Shown in pieces: positions 1 to 7,989 of a DNA stretch of 64,000 nucleotides (position 1 is its first letter; every line of letters starts with the position of its first letter). The notes beneath the pieces were generated by a model. That model made no database searches. It saw only the letters and a program-made list of their open reading frames with translations, and was not told the origin of the DNA. Source of the stretch: JAKSPM01 sp964450645 (GTDB lineage: Bacteria > Bacillota > Clostridia > Oscillospirales > Oscillospiraceae); the NCBI GenBank assembly GCA_964450645.1, contig CAYVEB010000003.1:10118-74117 (forward strand). The letters run 5' to 3'. The translations under genes and the position numbers were made by a program.

Positions 1-128
1 GCCTGGGTGAGCCGCACGGCGCCGATCTGGATAATCTCCCCGTGGATGCTCACCGGCAGCACACGCTTTGCCGTGGGGGAATTGGGCCATGGCTGATTCC
101 ACTCCATATCCAACACAATATACTGCAT
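1..128 (-). CDS. 3'-5' exonuclease, DEDD family (partial, C-terminus off the window)
   Basis: Only the first 42 codons are present, because the gene runs off the left edge. The N-terminus reads MQYIVLDMEWNQPW and is followed by EIIQIGAVRL. This is the exo I motif region (D-x-E) of DnaQ/KapD-like DEDDh exonucleases, which remove nucleotides from the 3' end of DNA or RNA. An AAAGGAG ribosome-binding site lies about 6 nt before the ATG at 128. Catalytic motifs II and III cannot be checked. The family assignment rests on this short but typical N-terminus, and the substrate cannot be told. Confidence 0.7.
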   Translation of the reverse strand, partial: MQYIVLDMEWNQPWPNSPTAKRVLPVSIHGEIIQIGAVRLTQ

Positions 129-249
129 TTTGCTGCTCCTTTGCGCTTTCTGCCCTCATCATACCACAATCCGTCCTATCCTGCAACAAAAATATCCTTA
201 GAATTATGCCGCGCCCGGGCGCATAGGATAGAGGAAAGGAGATGAGTCT

Positions 250-840
250 ATGCCCCATCTGTACCTTACCGCAGATACGCCCTTGTCCGCGGTCATCGAG
301 AAGCTGCCCCGCTATCTGGAACTTTCCGGCATCAACATCCGTCAGTACCAGTCCCGGCCCATGCCCGACGCCATCGCCCTGTCCCTGCGCACCGGGAACG
401 GCCGCGACGCCGTCAGCATCTATCACGCCCCCAACACGCCCGGCGCGCGTCTGGCCGCCGACCTCTTCCGGGCATTTGCCCAGCTGCCGATCGGCGGCGA
501 GTTGCGCATCTATCCCAGTTCCGCCTGCGGCTGGCCCGTCACGCTGGTGTTCCGCCAGGAAGCCGTGCCGGACGCCGACGCGCTATCGCGCGCCATCGCC
601 CACGCCTGCGCCGTGTTTTTCCGCCTTCCGGAACTGCCGCAGCTGCCGGAACAACCCGCGCGGCTCGATTCCTCCGGCACGGCGGCCCTGCGCAGCTTCC
701 CGTCCAACGCCTCGCCGATGCACCACCGCATCGCGGCCGACGAAGACCTGTCCGTCCTGGGCCGCAGCGGCAACTGGCTGATCGTCCGCCATCAGGAGAC
801 GGTCGGCTTCCTCCCCCTGGAGCGGGTAAAATTCAGTTAA
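250..840 (+). CDS. Hypothetical protein with a possible C-terminal SH3-like segment
   Basis: This is a 196-residue soluble protein with a clear ribosome-binding site (GGAAAGGAG) before the ATG. I do not recognise the family. Residues about 1-120 look like a compact mixed alpha/beta domain without a signal peptide or membrane segment. The last ~35 residues (DLSVLGRSGNWLIVRHQ...VGFLPLERVKF) resemble a bacterial SH3-like fold, which often binds peptides or peptidoglycan, but here there is no export signal. It converges on the rubrerythrin gene, and the two 3' ends overlap by 8 bp. Confidence 0.6.
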   Translation: MPHLYLTADTPLSAVIEKLPRYLELSGINIRQYQSRPMPDAIALSLRTGNGRDAVSIYHAPNTPGARLAADLFRAFAQLPIGGELRIYPSSACGWPVTLVFRQEAVPDADALSRAIAHACAVFFRLPELPQLPEQPARLDSSGTAALRSFPSNASPMHHRIAADEDLSVLGRSGNWLIVRHQETVGFLPLERVKFS

Positions 841-1429
841 GATTCCGTTCGTTTACATAACCCTTCGTCCAGCCCTTGTCCTTCTGGCAGACTGGGCAGC
901 GCTCGTACGGCTCCTCGGCTTCATAGATATAGCCGCAGTTCAGGCAGCGCCAGATGGTCGGGCGGCCCTTTTGATACAAGGTCCCCTCCACATACTGCTG
1001 CCGCGCGTCCATGAATTCCCGGTGGTGCATCCCTTCGATCACGGCGATCCGTTTCCAGAGCTGGGCAATCTCCCCAAATCCCTCCGCTTCGGCGGTCTGG
1101 GCGAACGCCGGATAGACGCTCTCATGCTCCTCCCATTCTCCATCCGCGGCAAATTTTAAATTCTCCGCCGTATTGCCGATATCGTATGGATACCCGGCGT
1201 CGATGCGAATATTGCCGATGGGCTTGCCGCTGAACTGCTCCATCTTTTCCAGAAACTCCTCCGCGTGTATCTTTTCGTTGCCGGCGGTCGTTTCAAAAAT
1301 CCGCGCAAGATACTCCTGCCCCTCCTTCCGGGCCTGCTTGGCGTAGAGGGTGTAGCGGTTCCACGCCTGGGACTCCCCGGCGAAGCTGCGCGCAAGGTTG
1401 ACGCGCGTCTGCGATTGCATAAAATCCAT
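833..1429 (-). CDS. Rubrerythrin
   Basis: 198 residues, the normal length for rubrerythrin, a cytoplasmic non-haem iron peroxidase that reduces hydrogen peroxide in anaerobes. The N-terminal four-helix ferritin-like domain carries the di-iron ligands in ESQAWNRY, EKIHAEEF and EGMHHREF. The C-terminal rubredoxin domain has two Cys-x2-Cys knuckles (CLNC and CPVC). The start at 1429 was chosen because an AAAGGAG site lies about 8 nt upstream; the longer open frame upstream has no ribosome-binding site. It is transcribed alone. Confidence 0.95.
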   Translation of the reverse strand: MDFMQSQTRVNLARSFAGESQAWNRYTLYAKQARKEGQEYLARIFETTAGNEKIHAEEFLEKMEQFSGKPIGNIRIDAGYPYDIGNTAENLKFAADGEWEEHESVYPAFAQTAEAEGFGEIAQLWKRIAVIEGMHHREFMDARQQYVEGTLYQKGRPTIWRCLNCGYIYEAEEPYERCPVCQKDKGWTKGYVNERNLN

Positions 1430-1603
1430 TGGGATCGCTCCTTTCATGATACCATCATCTTTTCCCAAATGGTGGAATCTATGCAAGTGAGAAGACGGCG
1501 GTTGTATTTTTTCGCCTTCGTATGGCATAATGCTTCGTGCAACGGTACGGCACCCGCCAAATGGAGAAAAACAAGCGAAGAAACGGTGCAAGGCCATGGC
1601 AAG

Positions 1604-1950
1604 TAGTGCCTACGAGGTAGCGATCTGCGGCGACAACCGGGCGGACGCCAAATACATACAAACCCTTGTAAGGAAATGAGCAAAGGATCGCGCCGTCTGC
1701 GGCCCTGGGCCCCGTCTCCGAGGCGGAAATCTTCGCGCGGTTGGGGCAGACCGTCGACGGCCGCACGGCGATCTAAATCCGCCGCCATCTGTCATCGTGC
1801 CGCTTCTGCAACGAAATTCTCGTCTTCGAACACGGGCAAATCGTTCAACGCGGCTCGCATGAAGCGCTGCCGCGCCAGGAGTGCGGCAAGTATGCCGCAC
1901 TCCGGCACGCCCAGACGAAATATTATACGTCAAATGACGAAACTGCCTCC
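1604..1950 (+). pseudogene. Fossil of an ABC exporter ATP-binding domain
   Basis: The plus strand between rubrerythrin and the NUDIX gene carries a decayed C-terminal part of an ABC transporter ATPase. From about 1698 one frame reads LGPVSEAEIFARL, then DGRTAI, then an in-frame stop at about 1774, then RRHLSSCRFCNEILVFEHG and IVQRGSHEAL. This matches the D-loop, H-loop (S-H-R-L-S) and post-H-loop region of MsbA/LmrA-type exporters. The H-loop His is still present, but Walker A, the signature and the start codon are missing. A short piece at 1604-1678 may belong to the same relic. The gene cannot be functional. Confidence 0.6.
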
Positions 1951-1963
1951 CGAACATCATGAA

Positions 1964-2001
1964 CCCTCCGCAAACGGCGCGTTTGCACCGACTGCGGAGG
2001 G
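1964..2001. terminator. Inverted repeat between the ABC relic and the NUDIX gene
   Basis: A 9-bp perfect stem (CCCTCCGCA / TGCGGAGGG) closes a 20-nt loop. It lies 163 bp downstream of the NUDIX stop on the minus strand and has only a weak T-rich tail, so termination is a guess. Confidence 0.35.
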
Positions 2002-2163
2002 AATTTTGTCTAAAGCAACACCGGACAATTCTCTGATCATTCTGATTGTGCAGATGCACGGTCAGATTTTTCGTCAAACAAGACAACCCGGCGACGGTGG
2101 TACTGCCGTACCACCTAGAAAATTTGTGCGGTTTGACGGAAAAAGCAGATGTGCCATCAAGAA

Positions 2164-3243
2164 TTATATATTTGCGCGCAGCAGCGCCAAAACCTGTTCC
2201 TTCACCCGCGGCCAGCGGTCGGCATCCGGCTTTGCCACCTGTCCGGCGGCCATCATGGCCTCCGCCTCGGCGATTGTGACCCACTTTGCCGCCGTCGTTT
2301 CCCCCGGCTGCATGGTCAGCTGCGAAAGCGGCACGTCCCACAGCAGAAAATAGACGTCCGTAAACGAATGCCCGGCTGCGCTGCAATCCGTCTGCAGCCA
2401 AACAAAGTCCGACTGCGCGGCGCGAATCCCTGTCTCCTCCCATACCTCGCGGACGATCGCCCGCGGCGCGTCCTCCCCGGCCTGCACCGCGCCGCCGGTA
2501 TTCCCCCACACGTTGGGATAGCTGTCCTTCTCACCGGAGCGAAGCGTCAGCAGCATCTGTCCCTTGGCGTTAAAAATCAGCGCAAAGGCGATCCGCCGGT
2601 ACTCTCCGGGCTCTAGCTGCTCCGTGCGCAGCTTGACCCGGCCGGTGGGACGCATCCGCGCGTCGTACAGATCAATGCGCTCCGGCTGCCGCGCCAACGC
2701 GCCCAGGCTGCTTTGCACCAAATCCAATTCGTCCTCATAGATGCAATGGGGGATCGTGCGGGCAGCCACGCCGCGCCGAAGCTCCTGCCAGTCAAACCAG
2801 CGGACGCCGTCCACTTCGCCGGGCTGCAGCGTAAACTGTTCCGCTTCCCGGTTCAGCAGCAGAAGATACACCGGGCTAAATTCCCGGTCGTAAAACGGCT
2901 TTCCGCCAAATTCCCCCCGGAACTCCACCCGGCGATAGCCGCAGAGGAGCAGCTGCTCAGGACTTGCCGCGTAGCCAAGCTCCTCCTGCAATTCCCGCAG
3001 CGCGGAGGTCAAATAATCCGCACCCGCCGGGACATGCCCCGCGCTGGAGCAGTCATAGCAGCCGGGATAGGCCTCCTTCGTTTTGCTGCGCATTTGCAGC
3101 AAGGCTTGCCACGCGCCCCAGTATTTTCGAACAATCCACACATGGGCCGTGCGGTGCCAAATTCCTTGCGCATGGGCCTGCTCGCGGTCAACCACCTGCC
3201 CGGTAGGGACCCCATCGGCCGTGACAACGTCCAATCGTTCCAT
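2164..3243 (-). CDS. Tandem double-NUDIX hydrolase
   Basis: 359 residues with two complete NUDIX domains in one chain. Domain 1 (about 1-180) resembles the isopentenyl-diphosphate-isomerase/YfcD type, with box GHVPAGADYLTSALRELQEE; the usual Glu after the first glycines is Ala. Domain 2 (about 185-359) has a canonical box (GGAVQAGEDA...REVWEETGI). NUDIX enzymes hydrolyse nucleoside diphosphates linked to another group; the substrate is not predictable here. The ATG lies 2 nt after the ferredoxin stop codon, so the two genes are co-transcribed and probably translationally coupled. Single-domain proteins of these types are about 160-180 residues, so this is about double length. Confidence 0.85.
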   Translation of the reverse strand: MERLDVVTADGVPTGQVVDREQAHAQGIWHRTAHVWIVRKYWGAWQALLQMRSKTKEAYPGCYDCSSAGHVPAGADYLTSALRELQEELGYAASPEQLLLCGYRRVEFRGEFGGKPFYDREFSPVYLLLLNREAEQFTLQPGEVDGVRWFDWQELRRGVAARTIPHCIYEDELDLVQSSLGALARQPERIDLYDARMRPTGRVKLRTEQLEPGEYRRIAFALIFNAKGQMLLTLRSGEKDSYPNVWGNTGGAVQAGEDAPRAIVREVWEETGIRAAQSDFVWLQTDCSAAGHSFTDVYFLLWDVPLSQLTMQPGETTAAKWVTIAEAEAMMAAGQVAKPDADRWPRVKEQVLALLRANI

Positions 3244-3245
3244 GC

Positions 3246-3635
3246 TTATTGCTCTGCGATCTCCAGAACGCCCATCGGGCACGCCTTTGCGCAGTTGCCG
3301 CAGACGATGCACTTCGAGGAATATTCCGCGCCGCCGCTATGTACCAGCACCCGGAACGGGCAGACTTCCTTGCATTTCCCGCAGCCGGTACACAATTTTT
3401 TGTTGATCCTATACACGCCCGTCTTAAGATTTTGCGTAATCGCGCCGGCTTCACAGACCTTGGCGCATTTGCCGCACTGAACGCAGACCATCGGCTTCGC
3501 GCCGCCCTTCCACTCCTCAATGCGGATACAAGCTTTATCTTGATGAAATTCCTTGTAGAACGCCGTGGAACACGCGCGGACACATTCTAAGCTCGCCATG
3601 CAGGGAACATCTTTCTTCCCTGTTAATTTTTTCAT
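3246..3635 (-). CDS. Polyferredoxin-type 4Fe-4S electron-transfer protein
   Basis: 129 residues. Three clear Cys-x2-Cys-x2-Cys-x3-Cys cluster motifs are visible (CVQCGKCAKVC, CTGCGKCKEVC, CIVCGNCAKAC). A partial Cys set lies near the N-terminus (CMASLECVRAC), as in CooF/HycB-like electron-transfer subunits of molybdenum or nickel oxidoreductases. It is a cytoplasmic electron carrier; the partner enzyme is not in the window. The start at 3635 has an AGAGGAG site 8 nt upstream. The first gene of a two-gene operon with the double-NUDIX protein. Confidence 0.85.
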   Translation of the reverse strand: MKKLTGKKDVPCMASLECVRACSTAFYKEFHQDKACIRIEEWKGGAKPMVCVQCGKCAKVCEAGAITQNLKTGVYRINKKLCTGCGKCKEVCPFRVLVHSGGAEYSSKCIVCGNCAKACPMGVLEIAEQ

Positions 3636-3774
3636 GAAAAATGCTCCTCTTTCTAATATCTTCAAATATTATATGCTTTTCCATGGGAAGAATCAACCGA
3701 ATTCCCCGATTATTTTTTGGAAAGGCGGAAATACTATCACCGCGACATAGAAAACGCTTTTTTAGGAGGAACTC

Positions 3775-4326
3775 ATGAAAAAACAGATTGCACTCATTAT
3801 GTCCGCGCTGCTGGTTCTCACACTGTTCAGCGCGTGTACGGGAACCAACAACGGCAACGTTTCTGACAATGCCAACGGCAAGATCGACGACAAGCACACC
3901 GAGGAGACGGGCGGAATTCTTGACGACCCGAGCCGCTATGAAGACGACAAATCTGACGCCAATACGACCGGCGGCAACGGCACCAACTCCGGCGGCAGTT
4001 CCAATAGCGGCAGCAATTCCGGTAACGGCTCCAACTCCGGCAAAGGCTCCAATTCCGGCAACGGCATGGGCTCCGGCAACAGCACCAACTCCGGCAACGG
4101 CACCAACTCCGGCAACAGCACCAACTCCGGCAACGGCACCAATTCCGGCAACAGCACCAACTCCGGCAACGGCATGGGCTCCGGCAATGGCACCAGCTCT
4201 GGCAACGACACCAACTCCGGCAATGGCACCAACTCCGGCAACGGCACCAACTCCGGCAATGGCACCAACTCCGGCAACGGCACAGGAAACGGCATGGGCT
4301 CCGGCAACGGCGGCATAATGCCTTAA
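3775..4326 (+). CDS. Low-complexity lipoprotein with Gly/Asn/Ser/Thr repeats
   Basis: 183 residues. The N-terminus is a lipoprotein signal (hydrophobic core ALIMSALLVLTLF, lipobox FSAC, lipidated Cys at 21). An acidic spacer (about 25-65) is followed by about 115 residues built almost only from NSGNGT-like hexapeptides with occasional GMGSGN. The DNA is a near-perfect 18-bp tandem repeat, so copy number probably varies by slippage. No enzymatic domain is present. It is likely an extended, surface-anchored hydrophilic stalk or spacer; this function is inferred. An AGGAGG site precedes the ATG. The Cys/Arg-rich and Pro-rich open frames on the other strand are shadows of the repeat. Confidence 0.75.
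   Translation: MKKQIALIMSALLVLTLFSACTGTNNGNVSDNANGKIDDKHTEETGGILDDPSRYEDDKSDANTTGGNGTNSGGSSNSGSNSGNGSNSGKGSNSGNGMGSGNSTNSGNGTNSGNSTNSGNGTNSGNSTNSGNGMGSGNGTSSGNDTNSGNGTNSGNGTNSGNGTNSGNGTGNGMGSGNGGIMP
3964..4308. repeat. 18-bp tandem repeat array inside the lipoprotein gene
   Basis: The unit encodes Asn-Ser-Gly-Asn-Gly-Thr (approximately AACTCCGGCAACGGCACC) and recurs with small substitutions across about 345 bp. It stays in frame because the period is a multiple of three. The array is prone to replication slippage and to assembly collapse, so the copy number here may not be exact. Confidence 0.85.
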
Positions 4327-4336
4327 AAACCAAATA

Positions 4337-4372
4337 CAAACCGGGCGGTCTTTCATCGGAGCGTCCGGTTTG
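4337..4372 (+). terminator. Terminator hairpin after the lipoprotein gene
   Basis: An 8-bp stem (CAAACCGG / CCGGTTTG) lies 11 nt past the stop codon and is followed by a weak T-rich stretch. Confidence 0.55.
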
Positions 4373-4437
4373 TTCATATTATTCAAATTTATATGAGTGG
4401 ACAAAGGCTGCTCTTTATGGAATCATGCATGAAACGG

Positions 4438-4519
4438 TTTTGGGGCGGCCTGCCGCCCCAAAAAGCCGAGCGAAAGCGCCGCCCTTTTCCAATAAAAATT
4501 TTTTATTTTTATTGGAAAA
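4438..4519. terminator. Two palindromes at the citXG 3' end
   Basis: A GC-rich hairpin (TTTTGGGGCGGC / GCCGCCCCAAAA, 4438-4463) is followed by a perfect 14-bp AT-rich stem (TTTTCCAATAAAAA at 4485-4498, TTTTTATTGGAAAA at 4506-4519). The citXG stop codon (4509-4511) lies inside the second palindrome. Both could act as bidirectional terminators. Closely related AT palindromes recur at 16339-16363 and 34315-34348. Confidence 0.5.
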
Positions 4520-5870
4520 TTGTATCACACGCGGTCGCGTAAAAATGGAGAAAATAGGTAACCGCGAGCAAATCCGCGCAGCCGCCGGGCGATAGATTCC
4601 GCCGGATCATCTCCCGGTCGAACTGCGCCAAAAGCGCGCTGTCTACAATGGAACCCTCCAGCGCCGCCGCCGCCTGGGCCGCCCACTGCTGGCCATCCGT
4701 ACCGCCCCGGGCGAACAAATTGGTGTCCGCCACCCGCGCAATCATCCGGACCAAGGCCGTGCAGCCCGCCTCCTCCAACGACGCGCCCGCGGCAAGCGCC
4801 CGGCGCAGCGCGGGCAGTCCGATCTGCCGCACACTGGGCAGCCCCCGCGCCAATTCTCCCCGAATTCCGCGCAGACCGGAATTCGCATAGAGCCTTTGAC
4901 CGGCCGTCTTCGGCGGCTCTTGCCGCATGGCCGCGAAATCCTCCGCCACGGCGTCCTCGCACATCCGGCCGCACTCGGACAGCACCGCCTCAACCCCGGC
5001 CTGACGCCGTTCCGGCTCCCAAAGTCTTCCCGCCGCAGCGCAGACTGTCCCCAAGGAAAAGATCGCGCCCTTGTGGGTGTTCACGCCGCCTGTCGCGCGG
5101 TACATCTCCCGCTCCGCCGCCAGACCCGCCTGGCGCAGCCGCAAAAACGTCTCCTGCGGCGGCCGCTCGGCCGTCTGCTGGCCGATACGCACCGCCTTGC
5201 GCAAATAGGGCAGCAGCGCGGCGGTGCTGTCTAAAAACGTAAACAGATCCATATCCCGGTGGCTGCCGCTGTTTGCCCGGTCCACCAGTCCCGGCTTCGG
5301 CGTAGCGCTCACCTCGTAGAGCAGCGCCCGGGCCGCCTGCCCCGCCAGGAAATCCGCGTCTTTTCGCGCAAAAAAATCCCGCATGACGCGGTAGGTCGCC
5401 TGCTGCAGCGCCTGCACCGAATGCACGCGGCGCGCCGCGCAGTCCTTTCCCCGCCGCCCGCACACCAGGCACGGCCGCGCCGGTAAGCCCAGCCGTTCCC
5501 GGTCCCAGCGATCCGTCGGCGTCAGAACATCGAAATCAAACAGCCTGGCCAGGCCGTCCGCGTCCTCCTGGGCCACACACAGCGCCTTGACCGCCTGGCC
5601 GTCGCCCTCTACCACCAGCAACGCCTCGCAACCGGTCGCCTCGTCTGTCTGTTCGCGGTAGATCAGCCCCATCCGGCGGCTTTGCAGCGCGTCTTGCAGC
5701 CGCGAAAGTCCCTCATGAAACGTCCGGCGGCACAATGGCCCGTTTTTTACCGGCCCCGCAATATTTAGGCAGAAGGATATCACCGTCCGTCCATACGTCC
5801 GCAGCAGTTCCTGCTGCCGCCCGGCACGGCGCTCACGGGCGGCCAGCATCTGCGACAATGTAACCTCCAA
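4509..5870 (-). CDS. citXG: Fused CitX-CitG (citrate lyase holo-ACP maturation)
   Basis: 453 residues. Residues about 1-165 match CitX, which transfers the phosphoribosyl-dephospho-CoA group onto the citrate lyase acyl carrier protein (region RPCLVCGRRGKDCAARRVHS). Residues about 170-453 match CitG, which makes triphosphoribosyl-dephospho-CoA from ATP and dephospho-CoA (SATPKPGLVDRANSGSHRDM, VNTHKGAIF). The start is a TTG with an AGGAGG site 7 nt upstream; no ATG fits. It follows citC on the same strand with a 143-bp gap. The lyase subunits citD, citE and citF are not in the window, so they must lie elsewhere or be missing. Fused CitXG proteins are known in some bacteria. Confidence 0.9.
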   Translation of the reverse strand: MEVTLSQMLAARERRAGRQQELLRTYGRTVISFCLNIAGPVKNGPLCRRTFHEGLSRLQDALQSRRMGLIYREQTDEATGCEALLVVEGDGQAVKALCVAQEDADGLARLFDFDVLTPTDRWDRERLGLPARPCLVCGRRGKDCAARRVHSVQALQQATYRVMRDFFARKDADFLAGQAARALLYEVSATPKPGLVDRANSGSHRDMDLFTFLDSTAALLPYLRKAVRIGQQTAERPPQETFLRLRQAGLAAEREMYRATGGVNTHKGAIFSLGTVCAAAGRLWEPERRQAGVEAVLSECGRMCEDAVAEDFAAMRQEPPKTAGQRLYANSGLRGIRGELARGLPSVRQIGLPALRRALAAGASLEEAGCTALVRMIARVADTNLFARGGTDGQQWAAQAAAALEGSIVDSALLAQFDREMIRRNLSPGGCADLLAVTYFLHFYATACDTIFQ

Positions 5871-6013
5871 AAAATTTCCTCCTCATCCTGTGCCCGGCGA
5901 AAAGGGCGGTTTTCCCCAACTCCAAATTTGGCCCGGTGACGGCCCGGACAAATTTTGCCGGATCTTTGAAAAGTCCGGCCAGGTCAAAGCTCCCATTTTA
6001 TCCGCGCACAGGA

Positions 6014-7060
6014 TCAATAGTGGATCACACTGGCGCTGCTGCAAATCGCCTTGATCACCGGCGCTGCCTGCGGCGAATGGAAAAAGCGCCACGTGCTCTG
6101 CGGCACCATTGCGCGGATTTCTTCCATATGTCCATCGTGGATCGCCTGGCGGACGGTGCCGGCACTGATCAAGCGGCCGTCCGCGCACTTGCGCGGCACA
6201 ACCACGCACGCGACACCCGCCCGCGGCAACTGCCGCGCCATAACCTCGTTATACAGCCCCGTCACCACGCTGTTTGGCTCCTCGCCCACGTAGCGGGCCG
6301 TCACGCCCAAAGCCTGGGCGATGGACAAAAACAGGGTCAGATCCAGCCTGGCGTGGCAGCGGATCTCCGCCTCCTGATCGGGAAAGAAATAGCTGGGGAA
6401 GGTCGCGGCACTGATCAGATACGGGCCGCTCTCGTGGAGCACCACGTTGGGCAAATCTGCCACGCCCTCTTGCGCCAGCTGCCAGCGCACCGAAAAGGGG
6501 ACCAAGCTGGCATCCTCGCTGAGCACGAACAGATGCACCGTGTCATACTTTCCCGCCGCCTGCTCCGCCAGGTACCGGTGCCCCAGAGTAAACGGATTGG
6601 CATTCATCACGATCGCGGCGCTCGTTCCCTCCCGCCGCGTTCGCGCCAGGCGCGCGCAGTAGCCGCGAAAGCCGTCGGCGCGGTTCTCTAAAAACGACAC
6701 GCCACCCTCCACGCGGGCGATCTCGTAAAATCCTAAATCCTGGAACATCCGCGCGCTTTCGCATTTGGTATACACAAACAGATGGAAAATCCCGCGCTCC
6801 GCCTGCCGCTGCATCAAGTGCGTCACCACCTGGTTAAGCAGCCCCTCGCCCCTGTGACTGCTGTCCACGGCAAAGCAGCGCAGCGTATTGCCAAAGGTGC
6901 TCCCCGTCGCGATCAGCCGGTCGTCCGAATCGAAAATCCCGCAGGTATAGTCCAGATTCGCGTCCCGCCGGATCCCCGCCCGCGCCAGCAGCGCGTCCAC
7001 CTGTTGATTGGCCCGGGTATTCCAACCGGGAATTTCCGAGAGCGTATTGCCCATATCCAT
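6014..7060 (-). CDS. citC: Citrate lyase ligase (acetate:SH-citrate lyase ligase)
   Basis: 348 residues. CitC acetylates the prosthetic thiol of citrate lyase with acetate and ATP, which activates the enzyme. An N-terminal GNAT-like segment (about 40-130) is followed by a nucleotidyltransferase domain with the adenylyl-binding motif NANPFTLGHRYL. The start is ambiguous among GTG 7063, ATG 7060 and ATG 7054; the weak GGGGTG site does not decide between them. It is the upstream gene of a citC-citXG pair on the minus strand. Confidence 0.9.
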   Translation of the reverse strand: MDMGNTLSEIPGWNTRANQQVDALLARAGIRRDANLDYTCGIFDSDDRLIATGSTFGNTLRCFAVDSSHRGEGLLNQVVTHLMQRQAERGIFHLFVYTKCESARMFQDLGFYEIARVEGGVSFLENRADGFRGYCARLARTRREGTSAAIVMNANPFTLGHRYLAEQAAGKYDTVHLFVLSEDASLVPFSVRWQLAQEGVADLPNVVLHESGPYLISAATFPSYFFPDQEAEIRCHARLDLTLFLSIAQALGVTARYVGEEPNSVVTGLYNEVMARQLPRAGVACVVVPRKCADGRLISAGTVRQAIHDGHMEEIRAMVPQSTWRFFHSPQAAPVIKAICSSASVIHY

Positions 7061-7159
7061 CACCCCATGTTATCCTTACCGCTATCGTACCATAAATTGC
7101 AAAAAACCGCAACGAAAATATAAAAAACCTGACCCTGTTCCCCCGGATTATACACAGTA

Positions 7160-7220
7160 CCCCGGTCTTGCCAAAGCGCAAAACCGGGGCCTGTTCAAGT
7201 GGCCGCCTCCAAACGGCGGC
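7160..7220 (-). terminator. Hairpins downstream of the CarD-like gene
   Basis: Two stems follow the stop at 7231 on the minus strand: GCCGCC/GGCGGC (7202-7220) preceded by an A-run, then CCCCGGT/ACCGGGG (7160-7189). No strong T-run is present on the minus side, so this is a probable but not certain terminator. Confidence 0.4.
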
Positions 7221-7230
7221 ATTTAATTTT

Positions 7231-7731
7231 TTAAGCAGTCACCTCGCAGGCCTCCTGCAGGAGTTTTAAAGCTTCCGGATTCGACAGACCAAAAACAAAG
7301 CCGATTTCGCTGCACAGCGATTCCTCCGCCTGCTTTAAATAGCGCTGATCGGTGACGTTCAGCGTTTTCCGCCGCGTCCCAAGCTGCCGCTTGCGCGCCG
7401 ACAGCGCGCGGTACAGCGCCAGGCACCGGCCAAAATCCTGCTGCCGCAAAATCTTCCGATAGTACTCCCCAGCGTGCTGCAAATCGGATGGAAGCGCCTG
7501 CTCGTCCTCGCCCGTCGCCTCCAGCAGCGCTTGCAGTGCCTGACGGCTCTGCGGCAGGCGCATAACGGTTTTGGTGTCCAGCGGCGTATAGATTTGCCCG
7601 CCCCGGGTGACCGGCTCCAGGCAATAGTATTCCTTCTCCCGGTTGAGACCGGAAATCTTCGGATGGCCGATCATGGCGATCCGGCAGATCCCCTCATATC
7701 CATACATAACATAGTCCCCTACCTGATACAT
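7231..7731 (-). CDS. CarD-like RNA-polymerase-interacting regulator
   Basis: 166 residues. The N-terminal ~60 residues (MYQVGDYVMYGYEGICRI...YYCLEPV...IYTPLD) are the CarD/TRCF RNA-polymerase-interaction (Tudor-like) domain. The remainder is helical, as in CdnL/CarD proteins that bind the polymerase beta subunit and stabilise open promoter complexes. Its length matches the family. A GGGGGAG site precedes the ATG. Monocistronic on the minus strand. Confidence 0.88.
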   Translation of the reverse strand: MYQVGDYVMYGYEGICRIAMIGHPKISGLNREKEYYCLEPVTRGGQIYTPLDTKTVMRLPQSRQALQALLEATGEDEQALPSDLQHAGEYYRKILRQQDFGRCLALYRALSARKRQLGTRRKTLNVTDQRYLKQAEESLCSEIGFVFGLSNPEALKLLQEACEVTA

Positions 7732-7989
7732 TTCAGCGCTCCCCCTTTACCATTTTCTTTGAACATTATACCAAAAAACCTGGCCGCATGTAAGGACAAA
7801 TTTGCAAGAAATGATTTTTTTGTATAAAATTTCAAACCGCTCCGGCGGTCTTTCCGTCGTTTTTATACAATTTCCCCACCCACGGCGCGCCGCCGTCCGG
7901 CGTCGAATCCGCCTTGCCCGCGCGCCGGAAAAAACTTTCGCGTCCGCGGAAATTTTTTTGCAATAGGTATTGGGTTTTTGCCCGCTTTG

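Noticed and set aside
3964..4308. Regular repeat array that could suggest CRISPR
   Set aside because: The units are directly adjacent with no unique spacers, encode a peptide repeat in frame, and no cas genes are nearby.
3827..4339. Cys/Arg/Ser-rich and Pro/Leu-rich open frames opposite the lipoprotein
   Set aside because: They are other-frame readings of the 18-bp tandem repeat and have no start signals.
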